64,000 nt of DNA from Kiritimatiellia bacterium (GCA_027493775.1 JAOSKE010000001.1:1072917-1136916); one strand, 5' to 3'; numbered from the stretch's first letter, positions 1-9,800 are shown. The notes: generated by a model not told the origin, from the letters alone. Program-made: numbers and translations.

Positions 1-284
1 CGCATGAGTTTTCGATTCCGCCGCGGGGCTCAGCGGTACCCGCCCCGGAGTGCTCAACCGCCAGGAGGTGCAGCGGCTGATCGACGCGCCGCGGAACATC
101 ACATCCACGTGCTGCGCCACTGCTTCGCCACGCACCTGATGGAAGAGGGCACGGACATCTACACGATCAAGCGCTGGATGGGCCACACCGCCCTGGTCAC
201 CACCGGGCCATTACATGCACGTCACCGCGGGAGCACCTGGCCCGGGTGAAGAGTCCGCTGGACCACCCGTACAACGCGGCCTGA
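1..284 (+). pseudogene. Tyrosine recombinase of element A, partial with internal deletion
   Basis: This is the C-terminal part of the 286-residue tyrosine recombinase found intact in copy B. The beginning lies outside the window. A roughly 310-bp stretch carrying the first catalytic Arg and the Lys is missing, and small indels around 40 and 205-235 shift the frame. The HxLRH box (in [10 protein letters not shown]) and the GH box (in WMGHTAL) are still recognisable. The Tyr region (TGRYMHV in the other copies) is disrupted by an indel. It would not encode a working enzyme as read here. Confidence 0.8.
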
Positions 285-1416
285 GTGAACGCGCCGCCCT
301 GCGGGTGGCCGATGTGTTCCGCGCCGGCTGGCCCGAGTACCTGCGCCGCCATCACGTCCCCGCCTTCCAGCTCAAAGCCGTCCGGCATCTGCTCGCCTGC
401 CGCACCCCGGCGCTCGGCGGGCACGTCTGGCGCTGCGCCTCTTGCGGGCGCCGGGCCGTGCTCTACAACTCCTGCCGCGACCGGCACTGTCCGACCTGCC
501 AGGGCGCGGCGCGCGAGAAGTGGCTGGCCCGGCGCATGTGCGAGCTGATCCCCGCCCCGTACTTCCACGTCGTCTTCACCCTGCCACACGAGCTCAACCC
601 GCTGCTGCGCCACAACCGCGAGACGTTGCTCGACCTCTTCTTTCGCGAAGTCAACGCCACCCTCCAGGAGTTTGCCCGCGATCCCCAATGGAAGCTCGAA
701 GGCCAACTCGGATTCCTCGCCGTCCTGCACACCTGGAGCCAGACGCTCGTCGAGCACGTCCACCTCCACTGCGCCGTGCCCGGCGGCGCGTGGCGGAAGA
801 ATGCGCACACCTGGGCGCCGGCCGCCGCAACTGGCTCTTCCGCGCCTCCTCGCTCGCCGACCGGTTCCGCAACCGCTACCTGCGCGCCGTGCGCAGGCGG
901 CTCGACCGGGGCACGCTGGTCCTGCCCGCCGGAACCGAAGACTGGAACGACGTCTGCGCGCGGCTTGCCGCCACCGACTGGATCGTCTACGCCAAGAAGC
1001 CCTTCGCCGGGCTTCCCGGCAGGCCCTCGAGTACCTCGGACGCTACACCCACAAGGTCGCCATCAGCGACTACCGCATCCTCCAGCTCGAAGATGGTCGC
1101 GTCACCTTCCGCTACCGGGATCGCGCCGACGGCGACACCGAAAAAGACGATGACCCTGTCCGCCGACGCCTTCATCGGGCGCTTCCTGCTCCACATCCTC
1201 CCGCCCGGCTTCCAGAAAGATCCGGTTCTACGGCTGGATGGCCCGCAACGTCCGCACTGAGAACCTCCGGCATATCCGGCAGGCCCTGAACGTGCCGCCG
1301 CCCGACGTCCCCCGAAGCCACCGCGTATCGCGCCCGACTGTCCCGCCTGTGGAAAGGCGACCCTGCTCATCGAAGGCCTGATCGGCAGAGCGCGGGGCCC
1401 TCCGCACCGCCCATGA
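285..1416 (+). pseudogene. IS91-family transposase of element A, frameshifted
   Basis: The gene starts at GTG 285, directly after the recombinase TGA, as in copies B and C. N-terminal zinc-binding domain: CASCGRR followed by CRDRHCPTCQG. HUH motif: EHVHLHCAVPGG. Y2 motif: YLGRYTHKVAISDYRI. These are the hallmarks of IS91-type rolling-circle (HUH, two-tyrosine) transposases. The frame is lost at G/C runs near 298, 820 and 1010-1025 and at an A run near 1141. Copy C, with compensating shifts, gives a 376-residue frame, so the intended protein is about 376 residues. The breaks could be sequencing errors. Confidence 0.8.
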
Positions 1417-1760
1417 ACCCGAAACCGACAACGATCCTCCTCCACCGGCGCAGCCCCACCGCCGCAACGCAGCGCTCTGCCCACAACCCGCAAAGGCAGC
1501 CGTCTGGAACACTCGTCCACGCCTCCCGCACACTGGGAACCTCGCGTCGCCGTATCGCAAACCGCCGCGTATCCTTCCGGAAACGCAACGACTCGGGAAA
1601 TGTCGGCTTGCCCGATCCACAAAACTCGTCTATAAATCCCATCGGTAACAGCGACCGCGCGGCTCCGTTCAACACGTTTTATCCGGAATGCCGCGGACCG
1701 CGGTTTTCCGCCAAGCCCACCGTCGGTCTTCGCGGCACTCCGCATAAAACGCTATTTGTT
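1417..1760 (+). other. Non-coding right end of element A
   Basis: About 340 bp follow the transposase stop, with no credible gene. The sequence is conserved in all three copies and ends with the attC-like palindrome at 1667-1764. In IS91 elements the replication-origin end (oriIS) lies downstream of the transposase, so this is the expected place for it. The oriIS assignment is inference. Confidence 0.6.
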
Positions 1761-1764
1761 CTGC
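1667..1764 (+). repeat. attC-like palindrome at right end of element A
   Basis: It starts with GTTCAAC (1667-1673) and ends with GTTCTGC (1758-1764). The left arm, ACGTTTTATCCGGAATGCCG, pairs with the right arm, CGGCACTCCGCATAAAACGC, with few mismatches. Six extra bases lie between the right arm and the terminal GTT. The last three bases of the element form the start of an attC R'-type box. It can be read as an attC site or as an IS91 origin hairpin. Confidence 0.6.
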
Positions 1765-1773
1765 ATAAGAAAT

Positions 1774-2709
1774 ATGATGATACCTACTAATCAATCCATC
1801 TGCGTGTTACTGGCTATCGTTGGGGCTGCGTGCTCTGCGCGACTCCCTCCTATCGTTCATGATATGCGTTCGGCTACAGGGCGCGAGGCGCAATCCCGCA
1901 TTTTTAATCGCATCGCTACAAACGCGCAGGAAAGAAGCGAGTTGTTTGCATACATGGATGCCCGTCCCGATAGCGTAGCTGCCGCCAAATCGAAATTATT
2001 GATGTTCTATGCGGATCAATCCAACAAGACCGCAGCACTTCCCACACCTCTCGATTTTAGCCCCATCAGTACGCCTCTGCATACTTGCGAAGGGCTCAAC
2101 TATAGATTCTCCTCGCCCTGGCCCGAATTTGTTGTGTCGGCTGGAAGTGAAGGGCAGTGGGTTGCTTTTCAGGATAACCAAGGGCGCATGATGATGATGT
2201 CGATATCCCTGACAACAAACGCCTTTGATGAGTTTGTTGTGCGAGAACTATCATCCGTAATAAATGACTTAAACTGGATTCAGGCCTTTGCCTTCCCGGA
2301 CAATAGAAATATTCATGGAATAGAATTTTATAGACGATGCCTAAGCATCGCTCCTCACGATTTGAGTTCATGCACGAATATGGATGGCGCTTTTCAATAT
2401 CTTGCGCGAATGATGATTAAACTGGTTCTTCTATCTGGCAATTCTTCGCCTATTGTCAACGAGGTGCGAACAGGTGATTATGAAGGTTATCAGGTCCAGG
2501 ACGCCAGCAAACCAGGGCGCTATATCATTCGCCTTTTCGACAACACTGGAAATCTTATTGAGCTGGTTTTCGGATTTAAGAAAGAGCAAAAGACTTCAAT
2601 TTCACAAGCAGATGTGAATTGCGTTCTCTTGTCATTAAAGAAAATCAATGACGCAGAACAAGCGGGTGCAGCGTACCCGCCACAAGGTGTCGGGTCCGCT
2701 GACCCGTGA
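1774..2709 (+). CDS. Putative secreted lipoprotein, unknown function (cassette gene)
   Basis: I do not recognise a family. The chosen start, ATG 1774, gives 311 residues. The N-terminus is hydrophobic (ICVLLAIVGAACSAR) and may be a lipoprotein signal with Cys at about residue 20; the lipobox (GAAC) is weak. The rest is soluble, without repeats or clear motifs. The gene directly follows the right end of element A, with only 13 bp between. Its last 19 or so codons lie inside the attC at 2653-2717, so the tail (AGAAYPPQGVGSADP) is specified by recombination-site DNA. Its base composition is clearly more A+T-rich than the flanking elements. Confidence 0.7.
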   Translation: MMIPTNQSICVLLAIVGAACSARLPPIVHDMRSATGREAQSRIFNRIATNAQERSELFAYMDARPDSVAAAKSKLLMFYADQSNKTAALPTPLDFSPISTPLHTCEGLNYRFSSPWPEFVVSAGSEGQWVAFQDNQGRMMMMSISLTTNAFDEFVVRELSSVINDLNWIQAFAFPDNRNIHGIEFYRRCLSIAPHDLSSCTNMDGAFQYLARMMIKLVLLSGNSSPIVNEVRTGDYEGYQVQDASKPGRYIIRLFDNTGNLIELVFGFKKEQKTSISQADVNCVLLSLKKINDAEQAGAAYPPQGVGSADP

Positions 2710-2717
2710 CGTTGAAC
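2653..2717 (+). repeat. attC recombination site
   Basis: R'' box GCAGAAC (2653-2659) and R' box GTTGAAC (2711-2717). The arms AACAAGCGGGTGCAGCG and CGCTGACCCGTGACGTT are imperfect inverted repeats with unpaired bases, as in integron attC sites. Element B begins at or within the R' box, so GAAC may belong to the element. Confidence 0.75.
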
Positions 2718-2719
2718 GG

Positions 2720-2761
2720 AACCGCTGCGCGGAGAAGGAGATATCTCGCGAGGCGGTTTTT
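2720..2761 (+). terminator. Hairpin with T-run at left end of element B
   Basis: The arms AACCGCTGCGCG (2720-2731) and CGCGAGGCGGTT (2747-2758) are followed by TTT. The inner stretch contains the palindrome GAGATATCTC. Copy C has the same structure at 10901-10942. It is placed to stop read-through from upstream cassettes, or to serve as the element's left-end structure. Confidence 0.5.
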
Positions 2762-2820
2762 GCTTTGATGAACGACTAGACTGGCTCCAGCGGCGCTCGG
2801 CATGAAGTCGAGAGGGCCGC

Positions 2821-3681
2821 GTGAAGGAGTCGGTCATGTCGGCACTGCGGGAATCGGTTTTGCTGGAGATGCGGCTGCGCGGGTTCGCGGCCAAGACGGT
2901 GGAGGCCTACATCCACGCGCTGGAGCAGTTGTGGGCGTTCTATCGTCGAGCGTTGGAGCGGTTGAGTTGCGCGGAGGTGCAGCGGTTCCTCGACGAGGTC
3001 ATCACGGTGCGCAAGCTGGCGTGGGCGACGGTGAACGTGTACTTCAGCGCGTACCGGTTTCTCTACGAGCAGGTGCTTCATCGCGCCCCGCATGAGTTTT
3101 CGATTCCGCCGCGGGGGCGCAGCGGTACCCGCCCCGGAGTGCTCAACCGCCAGGAGGTGCAGCGGCTGATCGACGCGCCGCGGAACATCAAGCACCGCAC
3201 GCTGCTGGCCATGACCTATGGGTCGGGTCTGCGCGTGAGCGAGGCGGTGCGCGTGCGCATCGCCGACATCGACCGCGGGCGCATGATGCTGCGGGTCGAG
3301 CAGGGCAAGGGGCGCCGGGACCGCTACACGATCCTCTCGGCGCGGGCGCTTGCGCTCCTGGAGGAACTGTGGCGCTGGGAGCGGCCCCAGGAGTACTTCT
3401 TCTTCACCCGTCGCGACCGCCACCAGCCGATCTGCGTCGGCACCGCCCAGGCCGTCTACTACGCCGCGCTGCGCACCAGCGGCGTGCGCCGCGTCGGCGG
3501 CATCCACGTGCTGCGCCACTGCTTCGCCACGCACCTGATGGAAGAGGGCACGGACATCTACACGATCAAGCGCTGGATGGGCCACACCGCCCTGGTCACC
3601 ACCGGCCGCTACATGCACGTCACCGCGGAGCACCTGGCCCGGGTGAAGAGTCCGCTGGACCACCCGTACAACGCGGCCTGA
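2821..3681 (+). CDS. Tyrosine recombinase (phage-integrase family) of element B
   Basis: 286 residues from GTG 2821 (ATG 2836 is an alternative five codons in). The N-terminal SAM-like DNA-binding domain spans about residues 10-95 and the catalytic domain about 110-286. All catalytic residues are visible: Arg138 (GSGLRVSEA), Lys163 (GKGRRDR), His229/Arg232 (HVLRH), His255 (WMGHTAL) and Tyr264 (TGRYMHV). It lacks the extra helical insert that marks integron integrases between the Lys and His boxes, so it is not IntI. Its stop is followed at once by the transposase GTG, so the two are probably co-translated. Its role in the element is unknown. Site-specific integration or resolution at the attC-like ends is an inference. 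Confidence 0.85.
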   Translation: MKESVMSALRESVLLEMRLRGFAAKTVEAYIHALEQLWAFYRRALERLSCAEVQRFLDEVITVRKLAWATVNVYFSAYRFLYEQVLHRAPHEFSIPPRGRSGTRPGVLNRQEVQRLIDAPRNIKHRTLLAMTYGSGLRVSEAVRVRIADIDRGRMMLRVEQGKGRRDRYTILSARALALLEELWRWERPQEYFFFTRRDRHQPICVGTAQAVYYAALRTSGVRRVGGIHVLRHCFATHLMEEGTDIYTIKRWMGHTALVTTGRYMHVTAEHLARVKSPLDHPYNAA

Positions 3682-4814
3682 GTGAACGCGCCGCCCCTGC
3701 GGGTGGCCGATGTGTTCCGCGCCGGCTGGGCCCGAGTACCTGCGCCGCCATCACGTCCCCGCCTTCCAGCTCAAAGCCGTCCGGCATCTGCTCGCCTGCC
3801 GCACCCCGGCGCTCGGCGGGCACGTCTGGCGCTGCGCCTCTTGCGGCCGCCGGGCCGTGCTCTACAACTCCTGCCGCGACCGGCACTGTCCGACCTGCCA
3901 GGGCGCGGCGCGCGAGAAGTGGCTGGCCCGGCGCATGCGCGAGCTGATCCCCGCCCCGTACTTCCACGTCGTCTTCACCCTGCCACACGAGCTCAACCCG
4001 CTGCTGCGCCACAACCGCGAGACGTTGCTCGACCTCTTCTTTCGCGAAGTCAACGCCACCCTCCAGGAGTTTGCCCGCGATCCCCAATGGAAGCTCGAAG
4101 GCCAACTCGGATTCCTCGCCGTCCTGCACACCTGGAGCCAGACGCTCGTCGAGCACGTCCACCTCCACTGCGCCGTGCCCGGCGGCGCGTGGCGGAAGAA
4201 TGCGCACACCTGGGCGCCGGGCCGCCGCAACTGGCTCTTCCGCGCCTCCTCGCTCGCCGACCGGTTCCGCAACCGCTACCTGCGCGCCGTGCGCAGGCGG
4301 CTCGACCGGGCCACGCTGGTCCTGCCCGCCGGAACCGAAGACTGGAACGACGTCTGCGCGCGGCTTGCCGCCACCGACTGGATCGTCTACGCCAAGAAGC
4401 CCTTCGCCGGGCCCCCGGCAGGTCCTCGAGTACCTCGGACGCTACACCCACAAGGTCGCCATCAGCGACTACCGCATCCTCCAGCTCGAAGATGGTCGCG
4501 TCACCTTCCGCTACCGGGATCGCGCCGACGGCGACACCGAAAAGACGATGACCCTGTCCGCCGACGCCTTCATCGGGCGCTTCCTGCTCCACATCCTCCC
4601 GCCCGGCTTCCAGAAGATCCGGTTCTACGGCTGGATGGCCCGCAACGTCCGCACTGAGAACCTCCGGCATATCCGGCAGGCCCTGAACGTGCCGCCGCCC
4701 GACGTCCCCCCGAAGCCACCGCGTATCGCGCCCGACTGTCCCGCCTGTGGAAAGGCGACCCTGCTCATCGAAGGCCTGATCGGCAGAGCGCGGGGTCCTC
4801 CGCACCGCCCATGA
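3682..4814 (+). pseudogene. IS91-family transposase of element B, two frameshifts
   Basis: GTG 3682 follows the recombinase stop without a gap. The zinc-binding N-terminus (CASCGRR, CRDRHCPTCQG), the HUH motif (HVHLHC) and the two-tyrosine motif YLGRY are all present, but in different frames. An extra G near 3729 and an extra C in the run near 4412 break the frame. Repaired, it would give about 376 residues ending in a short zinc-finger-like PDCPACGKATL stretch. Both breaks are at homopolymers that differ between copies, so sequencing error is as likely as decay. Confidence 0.8.
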
Positions 4815-5160
4815 ACCCGAAACCGACAACGATCCCTCCTCCACCGGCGCAGCCCCACCGCCGCAACGCAGCGCTCTGCCCACAACCCGCAAAGGCAGCC
4901 GTCTGGAACACTCGTCCACGCCTCCCGCACACTGGGAACCTCGCGTCGCCGTATCGCAAACCGCCGCGTATCCTTCCGGACAACGCAACGACTCGGGAAA
5001 TGTCGGCTTGCCCGGTCCACAAAACTCGTCTATAAATCCCATCGCTAACAGCGACCGCGCGGCTCCGTTCAACACGTTTTATCCGGAATGCCGCGGCCCG
5101 CGGTTTTCCGCCAAGCCCACCGTCGGTCTTCGCGGCACTCCGCATAAAACGCTATTTGTT
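4815..5160 (+). other. Non-coding right end of element B
   Basis: 346 bp without a supported gene, conserved with copies A and C. It contains the palindromic terminus described at 5067-5164. This is the probable oriIS end of an IS91-type element, by position only. Confidence 0.6.
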
Positions 5161-5164
5161 GGGC
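5067..5164 (+). repeat. attC-like palindrome at right end of element B
   Basis: R''-like GTTCAAC (5067-5073) and R' GTTGGGC (5158-5164, fits GTTRRRY). The arms ACGTTTTATCCGGAATGCCG and CGGCACTCCGCATAAAACGC pair. The R' box is completed by host or cassette DNA at 5161-5164. Confidence 0.6.
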
Positions 5165-5175
5165 GATAAAGAGAA

Positions 5176-5703
5176 ATGAAAATACTTGTCGGCATACTCA
5201 TAAGCATCGGGCTCAACGCAACCCTGACGCTGATCGGGCATGGACGATTCGCGTTCGACATAATGATTCTCGCTGCTTGTATATGGATCGCGGCGCCGCT
5301 ATTCATCTTCTCGGGTATCTTCCTCGCAATCGCCTACCGCAAGCCCCATCCCGTTATGATTGGTATTGGGCAATGGATTATGCTGGCATCACTCGTCCTT
5401 GGCTCCACATTAGCATCTATCACAATGGGGGGGCTTCTCAATCAAAGAGAGATCGGGAAGGCTAAGAAATACTGCGAACAACTAGCGGTGCGATTGGACC
5501 AGATGAAAGAACAAAGTGGATTGTACCCCACCAACCTTGTCGGAATGATCGAGCAAACAGACATTCCGAGAATCCTGAAGGACGGAAACCTGTACTACCA
5601 TTCCCAAGGCACCAACTATTCGATCACGTTCTCCGATCCCGGCGGAATGATGAACGGATGGGATTTCATCGGAAACACAAGAAAATGGAGCCGATTCGAT
5701 TGA
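5176..5703 (+). CDS. Membrane protein with pseudopilin-like C-terminal stretch, unknown function
   Basis: 175 residues, first gene of the cassette after element B, start ATG 5176. Three hydrophobic segments lie at about residues 3-22, 28-55 and 60-85. A soluble tail follows; its pattern (LDQMKEQSGLYPTNL, then LYYHSQGTNYSITFSDPGG) resembles the C-terminal part of type II secretion pseudopilins, where 'YPxxL' is followed by a beta-sheet. This resemblance is by eye and weak. The stop is 11 bp before the attC. Confidence 0.7.
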   Translation: MKILVGILISIGLNATLTLIGHGRFAFDIMILAACIWIAAPLFIFSGIFLAIAYRKPHPVMIGIGQWIMLASLVLGSTLASITMGGLLNQREIGKAKKYCEQLAVRLDQMKEQSGLYPTNLVGMIEQTDIPRILKDGNLYYHSQGTNYSITFSDPGGMMNGWDFIGNTRKWSRFD

Positions 5704-5714
5704 ACAAGAGGAAC

Positions 5715-5785
5715 GCCCAACCAGCGGGTGGAGCGTATTTTTCGCCCGGGGCGGGCAAAAAATCCGCTCACCGCTGACGTTGGGG
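5715..5785 (+). repeat. attC recombination site
   Basis: R'' GCCCAAC (5715-5721) and R' GTTGGGG (5779-5785). The arms AACCAGCGGGTGGAGCG and CGCTCACCGCTGACGTT are complementary with the usual extrahelical bases. Confidence 0.85.
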
Positions 5786-5786
5786 A

Positions 5787-6282
5787 ATGATGAAGAAAGG
5801 GAAAACAGCAATAATGCTGCTCGCCGCCATCATTGGCATGAGCGCTTGCCGCCCATTTGAGGAGAAATCACTTGGCCAACATGATGGTATTCCAGACAGC
5901 GGCGTATTGACAGAGATGATTCACGTAAGTTACCGCGCTGCTACTGACAAATGGTTTGGCGGCGACAACGCAAAGGCGTTTCGACTCACCATTCAGAACA
6001 CTTCCACTACTCGAATAAGCGGAATCACACTACGCGTAGACGAAGCGTTCACAAATTCCCTCGACAAAATGCTCTTCTATTTCCGGATTCGTGAAGGGGA
6101 ATAGCCCCCTTGAACGCGAGTATCTTGAAGCAAACGAGTCCATTGGCTTCAGCTTCTCCCACGATGCAAGCAATCACGGGATATTTCGAAACGACAAAGG
6201 GGAATCGCTACCTCCTGAAACACTGCCGCAGGCACTTGAAATCAACTCAACAATTGGATCCGGGAAATGGACATTCAAATGA
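5787..6282 (+). CDS. Putative lipoprotein, unknown function (frameshift in sequence)
   Basis: ATG 5787 overlaps the attC R' end by one base spacing, so the cassette has almost no leader. The N-terminus is a lipoprotein-type signal (IMLLAAIIGMSAC, Cys about 21). The frame ends early at 6104. Removing one G from the run at 6097-6100 joins it to a second frame (GNSPLEREYLEANESIGFSFSH) ending at 6282, giving about 164 residues. The region resembling 'AFRLTIQNTSTTRISGITLRV' suggests a beta-sandwich domain. No family is recognised. The stop is 2 bp before the next attC. Confidence 0.7.
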
Positions 6283-6284
6283 AA

Positions 6285-6355
6285 CCCCAACAAGGCGGTG
6301 GAGGGTACGGCTCACCCGCGGCGGGTTCGCCGCCTCCTCACCGCTGACGTTCGGT
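6285..6355 (+). repeat. attC recombination site
   Basis: R'' CCCCAAC (6285-6291) and R' GTTCGGT (6349-6355). Arms AACAAGGCGGTGGAGGG and CCTCACCGCTGACGTT. The central part GGCTCACCCGCGGCGGGTT is shared with the next site. Confidence 0.85.
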
Positions 6356-6366
6356 GAAATGAAGAT

Positions 6367-6747
6367 ATGAGACATCTGCTGGCAATACTGCTCCTCGCAC
6401 TCTCCGCCTACAGTATTGCTGTACGCCATGAGAACTTTCTGAATTCTCGTTCGGCTATTGCCAGAGCGCACTCAGCGAAAGCGCGAGAATTGAAAGCAGA
6501 ACTTGAGCGAAAGCAGAGCGACGAATACCACCAGAAAATGGCCGAAGAATGCGCGGCATTTATCACATGGCAAAGAGAGGAATGGTTCCGCAAGACAGAC
6601 GAATACGCATGGCTATCTAATGGAATCATCGCAATCACCCTGCTGTACCTCCCGAGCACATATTTGAAGAGGCGGAAAAGGAACACCGAACCAGGCGGTG
6701 GAGGGTACGGCTCACCCGCGGCGGGTTCGCCGTCCCCTCACCGCTGA
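6367..6747 (+). CDS. Small two-helix membrane protein, unknown function
   Basis: 126 residues from ATG 6367. A membrane segment lies at about residues 2-19, then a charged coiled-coil-like stretch (ARAHSAKARELKAELERKQ), then a second membrane segment near residues 83-98. The frame runs on through most of the attC at 6685-6755, so the last 20 or so residues (rich in Gly, Pro, Ser) are encoded by the recombination site. The function is unknown. Confidence 0.65.
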   Translation: MRHLLAILLLALSAYSIAVRHENFLNSRSAIARAHSAKARELKAELERKQSDEYHQKMAEECAAFITWQREEWFRKTDEYAWLSNGIIAITLLYLPSTYLKRRKRNTEPGGGGYGSPAAGSPSPHR

Positions 6748-6755
6748 CGTTGAGC
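6685..6755 (+). repeat. attC recombination site
   Basis: R'' ACCGAAC (6685-6691) and R' GTTGAGC (6749-6755, perfect GTTRRRY). Arms AACCAGGCGGTGGAGGG and CCCTCACCGCTGACGTT. Confidence 0.85.
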
Positions 6756-6802
6756 AAAATGAAGAAGATGTATATGCTCGCGTCACGGAAAGGAGATTGG
6801 CC

Positions 6803-9800
6803 ATGAACGCTCGCACTGTTGGTTGCTGTATACTTACCGCCGCACTGCTTACGACGACTCCGTACATCGCCACCGCGTATGAAGATTATTCCGGGTACGT
6901 GTCCGCAGTCGCGTCTAATGAGAACGCTTACCGGCAAGCCAACTATCTGATCGACAATCTGACGGACCTGGAAACCTTCTTCAAGGTCGACCATCAGGAC
7001 TTCTGGATGACCGGTGCTGTCATTCCGGGAACCGACCTCTGGACAGTCGTTGCCTCACCGGCGGATATTCCGATGGACTGGAACGCCCTTCCATCGGGAT
7101 TCACAAGCGCGCTGGTTTCCACCACCGATTACGGTGTGATCGTCTATCCCCTCCTGGTCCAAGAGAATCCCACCAATCATCAAGTGCAGTACATCGCGGG
7201 CGGCACGGTGATTCACACCATGCCGACGGTGTACACGAACACAAGCCGCTACGCGACAAACGCGCATCCGAATCTTTACGGCGGAGGATACACCCCGGAG
7301 CAAATCGCCGAGATCGAGGCCATGTACGCGCCTTCGCGTCTGGTCGTGGCCGTGGACATGGTCCGGCACACCAATCTTTACGCTCTTCTCTACAATCAAA
7401 TATTTGCCTCCGGCGAACCCAACTCCTACGGGCACGAAGTGCTGGAAGACACCGACGGCGACGGGGTCAGCAACCGGGATGAAATCCGATGGGGAACCGA
7501 CCCAAATGACCCCGGCAGTTTTCCGGGTTTCGCGAAAACCTTTCTGACCAACGCCAATGTGGCCGTTTCCTGGCCCGCGCCGAGCAATCGAAACTATCAG
7601 GTCGAACGGCGGGACGATCTGCTTTCAGGAGATTGGAGCGCGGCGTCGAGTTGGATCGGAGGCAATGACGCGCTTCTGACGCATGAAAACAGCAGCGGCG
7701 CGTCCAATCGCTTCTTCCGGTACCGGATTCAAGAGTTGGACATCAACGGGAACAACCTGCCCGACTGGTGGGAGGTCAAATACTGGGGCGGGCTGACGAC
7801 CAACACGCCATCCGGCGACAACGACGGGGACGGCTTGGACAATGGGGAGGAACTCTACTTCGGCTACTCGCCGTTGGTCTCCCAACGCGAACTGATCCAC
7901 AGCATCTACCACCCCGTTGTCGTGAGCGATAATTCGCCGACGAAAGATGATGGGACGGAGCGCTTCGATTTTCACGGTGGCGGCAGGCCGCTTTCGCTGG
8001 CGCAAGGCTCTGCGCAAGAAGCTTGGGGCGGCAGCCAGGCAACCCTGTACGGACGCCTCAACACCAACGCGGCCAATCTGGCCTTTCACAGCGGAGGCGC
8101 GTTTTTCAACAACGACGAGGAAATGCTGTATGTTGGGATATACGGCATGGAACGAGAATCCGACAACGCCTGGGTGTTTTTCATCGACTCCAACGCGGGA
8201 GGCGTGACCAATCTGCGCCACCTGAGCGGGCAGCCAAGGGCTCTCGGGAACGCGAAGAACATCCATTTCGACGCCACGCAGTTCACGCCGAATGTTGCGA
8301 TTATACTTGGTGCCAATGACGCCGACGGGAAAAACTACCCCGGCTACACGATTGCAGGGAACGAAGTCGGCCAGGGCGTTTATGATTTGGCGACGGGGGC
8401 CAGTTTCCCGGGATTCAACACGACTACGGGCGGTTGCTACATCTCGCAGTGGAGCCAAGGCGCAACCGAGGACTCACCCAACGGCGGTGTGGAGGTTGCG
8501 CTTTCGCTCAACGCATTGGGATGTCAACCTGGCCACACGGTCAAAGTCGCCGCGATACTGGTCGGCGGCATGAGCACATCGAACCGCTGGGTCTCTCCGC
8601 TGGTGTACGGCAAGAGCGTCAATCCGTCGGGCGGAGGATTCCAGAACCAGATCATCATTGGCGCCCCGGTTCAACTCGGCAGCGCGGCCATGTCCCTGCC
8701 GAATCCAGGGTATCCTGGTTTCAATGAAAACGACGTTCTCCTACAAGGGTTCTATTGGGACACCACTCCTGAAGAACATTGGTGGAACACTTACTCCAAC
8801 TACAATCTTCATGGAATAATCGCTAGTGCTGGATTCACTATGGTTTGGCTCCCCCCTGCGTACAAGGGGTCGAATGCCGGACGATCGGTCGGTTATGACC
8901 CGTACGATCATTATGACCTGGGTGAGTATTACCAGGCGGGTGGAACCTTCCCCAAGAGCACTAGAACCCGCTATGGACTTCGTTCCGAACTCGAATGGTT
9001 GATTGGCGCGCTGAAATCCAACGGGGTCGTTGTCCTAGAAGACATCGTTCTGAATCACATGGTCGGCGGCGCAAACAGTGGCTACACCTACACGAACCAC
9101 CCGACGCATACCAATGCGCCACAATTCCACAAAACCGCCCTTGATTTCCATCCCTCCACAAACGGCCACAATGACACGATGTTCCCCTACCACAACGACT
9201 ATGGATTCAGTTGGCCCGATGAGCAATCATACAGCGTTGACATCGCGCATCTTGTCCCAAACATGCGGCTCGGCCTCAAGCAGTGGGGCAACTGGCTCGC
9301 TGAGACAATCAAGTTTCAAGGCTGGCGGCTCGACCTGACTCAAGGGGTCGAGCCTTGGTACATCTGGGAGTGGCTCCACTACCGCAACATCCGTCCCGGC
9401 TTTGCTTTCTTGGAGTACTGGGAACCGGCCAACGGACGAGAGATGCAGGAATGGCTCGATCTCACCGGTCGCAAAGCCGCCATCTACGATTCCCACCTTC
9501 GCGAGTTGCTCAAACAGATGTGCGAATCGGGCAACACCTTCGATATGCGCAAGCTGATTGCCCCAAGCCTGCTCGGGCTTGAGCCAGACCACACAGTTGT
9601 TTATCTCGACAATCACGACACCTTCCGCACGGGCGAGACCAACAGCCTTGGGCAAGCCACCAAGCCCGGCATCATGGCGAACAAGCCTATGGGCTATGCC
9701 TACGCGTTCCACTCCAAAGGTCTTCCCATGGTGTTCTGGCGTGAGTATTTCGACTACGCATATCTGACAACCAATGCGCAGCCTGTGTGGGGGAGCAAGA

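Larger units (their letters stand above)
1..1760 (+). mobile_element. IS91-type/tyrosine-recombinase element, copy A (left-truncated by window)
   Basis: This is the right-hand part of the element seen complete at 2714-5160 and 10895-13339. It is nearly identical to those copies over the recombinase 3' part, the transposase and the roughly 340-bp non-coding right end. Relative to copy B it lacks about 310 bp inside the recombinase gene: the junction at position 101 joins what are B positions 3190 and 3501. It also has several 1-2 base indels at G/C runs. The right end is ...CGCTATTTGTT at 1760, after which a new cassette begins. Whether the internal deletion is real or an assembly error cannot be judged from the sequence alone. 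Confidence 0.85.
2714..5160 (+). mobile_element. IS91-type/tyrosine-recombinase element, copy B
   Basis: A complete copy of 2,447 bp. Order: a hairpin with a T-run at the left end, a tyrosine recombinase (2821-3681), an IS91-family transposase (3682-4814), and a roughly 345-bp non-coding right end finishing in a palindrome and GTT at 5160. The left flank is an attC ending GACGTT. The right flank starts GGGC, so a GTTGGGC box is formed across the junction. IS91 relatives that carry an upstream integrase-like gene are known; location at attC sites is what stands out here. More than 98 percent identity to copy C, judged by eye, suggests recent spread. Confidence 0.85.

Noticed and set aside
2821-3681. 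The element's tyrosine recombinase as an integron integrase
   Set aside because: It lacks the IntI-specific helical insert between the Lys and His boxes and is paired with an IS91 transposase in every copy.
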